This document shows, one piece after another, positions 60,768 to 64,000 of a stretch of 64,000 nt of DNA; the stretch's first letter is position 1; each line of letters begins with the position of its first letter. The translations under genes were made by a program, and so were the position numbers. The stretch covers positions 3,214,471 to 3,278,470 of the forward strand of contig JAJEKV010000016.1 of the NCBI GenBank assembly GCA_021234155.1, in the 5' to 3' direction. The stretch is from Isoetes taiwanensis. Its lineage: Eukaryota > Streptophyta > Lycopodiopsida > Isoetales > Isoetaceae. The notes under the pieces are model-generated. The model saw only the letters and a program-made list of their open reading frames with translations. It made no database searches and was not told the DNA's origin.

Positions 60768-61751
60768 GTGGTATTGCAATTTGAAGGATTGTGGCACATT
60801 ATTGAATCAAACATAGTTGTTGGTGATGAAGCAAGCAGTACTGCAACAGCAGGTGAAGCTGAAAAATCTGGTGAGTCCACTGCCAAAACTAAAGGGGAGA
60901 AATTTGTTACAGATATGTTGAGTGAAGAAGTGAAAGTCAGTCAAGCCAAAGCAATCATTATGTGTAAGGTTGCTCCAAGCATAATGCTTAAGTTAAGAAA
61001 TTTAACTCCTAGGGATGCATGGAACTATTTAATAAACACATATCAGACTAAGAGTTCTTCCCAAATCGATGTGCTGGAGAAGGAGGTCAGGAAAATGAGA
61101 TATGATGGCAAGACTCAGCTGACAGCAATGTTTCATAAATTTGATTCTTTATGTGCAGACTTAGAGGCAGCAGGAGCTACAATGTCCATTAGCCACCAGA
61201 TTTTAGCAATTTCAAAAATGTTTGCTAACCATGGAACTTTAGCTACTCTAATTAGAACAGCGGCAAAAACTAGAGAAGAAGCTGAACAAATTGCACGAAC
61301 TGAGATAGAACAGAAGTATGTGACTGAAGAAGAAGGAGAGGATGATGAAGAATCTGCTGAGGTACTTATTGTTAAGAAAGGAAACAATTATGGTGATAAC
61401 AAAGGCAGACAGATAGGACCTTGTTATGGTTGTGGTGAAGTAGGACACTTAAAATTTAATTGTCCTAAGGGGGGCCAGAATCCCAGAACATGCTATACTT
61501 GTGGAGGCATAGGCCATGTAGCATCTAAGTGCCCAAGTCCAAAAGATAGTGGCAGGGGAAGAGGTAAGGGTAGGGGAAAATCTACCAACTGGAATTCAAA
61601 TAGAGGCAAAGGCAGGGGCGGTAGATCTGTTAACACTAATGTGGCTGCAGTAGAGGAGGAAGATTCTGAAGAAGAGGTAAGCAATACGTTTGCTTGTGAT
61701 TTGAGTAAAGAAAAGAATGCTAAAACATCGTTCATTCTAGCTAGATTCTAG
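60768..61751 (+). pseudogene. Copia gag with two zinc knuckles
   Basis: About 327 codons with a UBN2/retrotran_gag-like region ('LTPRDAWNYLINTYQTKSSS' and 'LTAMFHKFDSLCADLE'). Two CCHC zinc knuckles follow at residues 219-232 ('CYGCGEVGHLKFNC') and 242-255 ('CYTCGGIGHVASKC'), then an Arg/Gly-rich stretch. The usual N-terminal part of copia gag is missing, and the frame ends at the start of the protease. Gag coats the element RNA in particles. Confidence 0.88.
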
Positions 61752-62313
61752 AGCTAAAAGAACAATCTTAGGAGTATCGAAGTTACTTATAAGAAAGGAT
61801 GAAGAGCAGCACTTTAAAATGATACGTCTAGGAGATGGAACTACCAAAGAAGTGGAATTTAATGCAGGAATGCTTAGATTATTTGACTTACAATGAAAAC
61901 CTGTAGAGATTGAAAAAGTACTTTGTATACCATCTATTATAAAAAATCTGATTTCAGTGAGTCAGCTAGTAGATTTGGGATATCGTGTGGTATTTGAACA
62001 ATGTGTATGCAAAATTGAGAAAGATAATAAAGTATGTTTTTTGGCTGAAAGAGTTGGTGACTTATTTGAGATGGATGCTTCCATAAATGTTCCAATGATT
62101 AATACTGTAACATTGCCCACTCTTAAAGTATGGCATGAACGCCTTGGTCACACAAACATGAACAATGTTAAACTCTTGAGCAGACTTGGACATATTGAAA
62201 ATAAACAAGCAGATCAAAAGAACTTTGTATGCAGGGGATGCTTGCTGGGGGAAAAAGTACAAGGATTCCATTTGGAAAGAAATCAAAAAGGACTGAAGCC
62301 CCTTTGGAATTGA
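61741..62313 (+). pseudogene. Copia protease and GAG-pre-integrase region
   Basis: Protease start reads 'LDSRAKRTIL', where LDSGA is expected, so the active-site Gly is changed to Arg. An in-frame stop follows at about 61895. Next come 'IIKNLISVSQLVDLGYRVVF' and the pre-integrase zinc segment 'WHERLGHTNMNNVKLL' with 'CRGCLLGE'. Confidence 0.82.
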
Positions 62314-62935
62314 TGGACACTGACATATGTGGTCCACTCAATGTGAGAAGTCACACGGGAAAAGGTACTTTATTACTTTCATAGATGATTTCTCTAGAAG
62401 AGCAAAATGTTATTGTTTATCTAGGAAAAGTGAAGCATTAAAAGTATTTAAGGAATATGTCACTGAGGTAGAAAGGGAAACTGGCAACAAATTGAAATGT
62501 TTGAGATCAGACAGAGGAGGGGAATACATCTCAAGAAAATTCAAAACCTTTTGCACTGAGAAAGGGATAAGAAGACAATTAACATGCAGATACTCACCTC
62601 AGCAAAATGGAATAGCAGAGAGAAAAAATAGAACCTGCTTGAATGCTGTCAGAGCCATGCTTAAGCACGCCGGTTTACCAAACATGTTGTGGGAAGAAGC
62701 ACTAAAAACAGCTATATACATTCAAAACAGACTGCCCAGTGTAGGGATTGATGGAGAAATACCTGAAACCATGTGGACAAGGAGAGTTCCAACATTTGAT
62801 AGATTTAAGGTCTATGGTTGCCTAGCATATGTCCATATACCAGAGGAGTTGAGAAATAAATTGGATGATAGAGCTCAAATTGCATATCTAGTTGGATATG
62901 ACGATTATTTGAGCCCAATAACAGGAAAATATTGA
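62305..62935 (+). pseudogene. Copia integrase core
   Basis: After a frameshift near 62305 the core reads 'LELMDTDICGPLNV' (first Asp), 'CLRSDRGGEYIS' (second Asp) and 'PQQNGIAERKNR' (Glu), the DDE triad. It continues to 'VYGCLAYVHIPEE' and ends at a stop after 'YLVGYDDY...ITGKY'. Confidence 0.88.
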
Positions 62936-63984
62936 TCAGTAGAAATGTCATATTCATTGAAGAGCAGTTATATAAGGACAGAAATGACATTGTTAGATCA
63001 AGCCAGAAAAAGTCAAGCAATGAGGGAAATGTAATACGAAAATCAGAAATATGTATTGATGATGAGGATAATATCAAAGCACCCTCTGCAGATAATGCTA
63101 TGAAAGCATGCAATGCTGAAAACAAGGATTATACTCAAGAAGAACATCATGATATAAACAATAAGATTGACAGGCCCAAGAAAAGGTTGACTGAAGCAGA
63201 AAAATTGAGAAAAGAATTAGAAGACAAAGGCATAAAAGTAGATGAACATGGAAGAGAAAAGGATGGAAAAAGCAAAAGATTAGAAAATCTGGAAGAAGAA
63301 TTTGTTTCAACATTAATGACAGTAATGGATAGTGGTGTGCCACTGACATATGAAGAGGCAATGACCAATGAGAAATGCAAACAGTGGAAACTAGCAATGG
63401 AAGAAGAAATGCAAGCTTTTAAAAATACATAAACATATGAAGTTGTGGATCAACCAATAGACAAAAACATTGTTGGGAATAAATGGCTATTCAAGGTTAA
63501 GGATCTCCCTGATGGTGGAAAGAAATACAAAGCTAGGCTTGTAGCTCAGGGTTACTCTCAGCAAAAAGGAGTTGATTATAATGATACTTATTCCCCAATA
63601 GTAAAAATGGCCAGCATAAGAATGATGTTAGCATTGGGAAATTCATTAGATTTGGAGATCCATCATATGGATGTAAGCACTGCATTTCTAAATGCAGAAT
63701 TAGAAGAACAAATTTATATGAAGCCTGCTCCTGGCTTTGAAGAAAAGAGTGGAAAATTTTGGAAACTTAAACGGGCAGTTTATGGACTAAAACAATCCCC
63801 TAGAGCTTGGTATAAATGCATGGATAAGTATTTGACAGAGCAAGTATTTATGAAGATGAATGGAGATGGTAATTTGTACAGATTCAAGGAACTTGATCAA
63901 TTTTGTATAATTGCATTGTATATTGTGCCTAATGTTCTCAAATCATGTGGATTGCTTAAATACATGCAAAAAACTGCTAAATAG
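62932..63984 (+). pseudogene. Copia reverse transcriptase, broken
   Basis: A charged linker (62932-63432) ends in 'WKLAMEEEMQAFKNT' and a stop. The RT then resumes with 'VGNKWLFKVKDLPDGG', 'KARLVAQGYSQQKGVDY' and 'HHMDVSTAFLNAELEEQIYM', then 'YGLKQSPRAWY'. The catalytic YVDD is lost: the sequence reads 'IALYIVPNVL' after an apparent deletion or frameshift. RNase H is not reached before the window ends. Confidence 0.88.
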
Positions 63985-64000
63985 CAGATTCAAGATGACA

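Larger units (their letters stand above)
60768..64000 (+). mobile_element. Ty1/copia retrotransposon, degenerate, runs off the window
   Basis: Order on the plus strand: gag, protease, integrase, reverse transcriptase, which is the copia order. Several stops and frameshifts break the polyprotein (near 61751, 61896, 62305, 62935 and 63430). The 5' LTR is not defined and the 3' part lies beyond the window. The individual domains are listed separately. Confidence 0.92.

Overview
The window reads as nuclear DNA of a land plant. Three intact genes have many short GT-AG introns, one encodes a chloroplast-type peroxiredoxin Q, and two broken PLS-type pentatricopeptide-repeat (PPR) genes lie among plant Ty3/gypsy, Ty1/copia and LINE retrotransposons. 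The heavy repeat load and the style of the PPR fragments would suit a seed-free vascular plant such as a fern or lycophyte, but that is inference. The DNA is AT-rich, and I see no operons, rRNA genes or CRISPR arrays.

Layout. 1-15,600: repeat-derived, with no intact gene. It holds a 1 kb direct repeat present twice 9 kb apart (one copy has a Helitron-like 3' end), several foldback structures, a small poly(A) retroposon with perfect target-site duplications (TSDs), and a truncated LINE. 15,610-19,439 (minus): a complete 18-exon SF3B2 splicing-factor gene. 20,750-23,500 (plus): a PPR pseudogene split by about 2 kb of unrelated DNA. 24,200-25,570: a decayed tandem array. 26,689-26,808: a 30-unit GATA microsatellite. 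27,154-33,476 (minus): a degenerate Ty3/gypsy chromovirus with two LTRs, a polypurine tract and 5 bp TSDs, inserted in an older L1-type ORF1 remnant. 36,043-36,572: a 5'-truncated LINE with a 15 bp TSD. 36,779-40,110 (minus): a degenerate LINE with endonuclease, RT and C-terminal zinc motif.

41,800-45,600: unassigned ORFs, one isolated exon resembling OSCA/CSC1 channels, and a tRNA-like SINE candidate. 45,797-46,746 (minus): an intact 4-exon peroxiredoxin Q gene with a foldback element just upstream. 47,500-51,620: LTR-type repeats with a textbook tRNA-Met primer-binding site but no coding domains. 52,137-53,796 (minus): an intact 7-exon eIF2-alpha gene with a telo-box near its start. 54,704-57,340 (minus): a second PPR pseudogene split by a 5'-truncated L1 LINE. 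59,692-59,967: an LTR-like repeat also found near 2.3 kb. 60,768 to the window end (plus): a degenerate Ty1/copia element running off the edge.

The three intact genes (mRNA splicing, plastid peroxide detoxification, translation initiation) are unrelated housekeeping genes. I found no convincing new multi-gene system. The notable content is the nested transposon history, with several insertions resolvable to the base, plus a few unexplained foldbacks and exon-like fragments.
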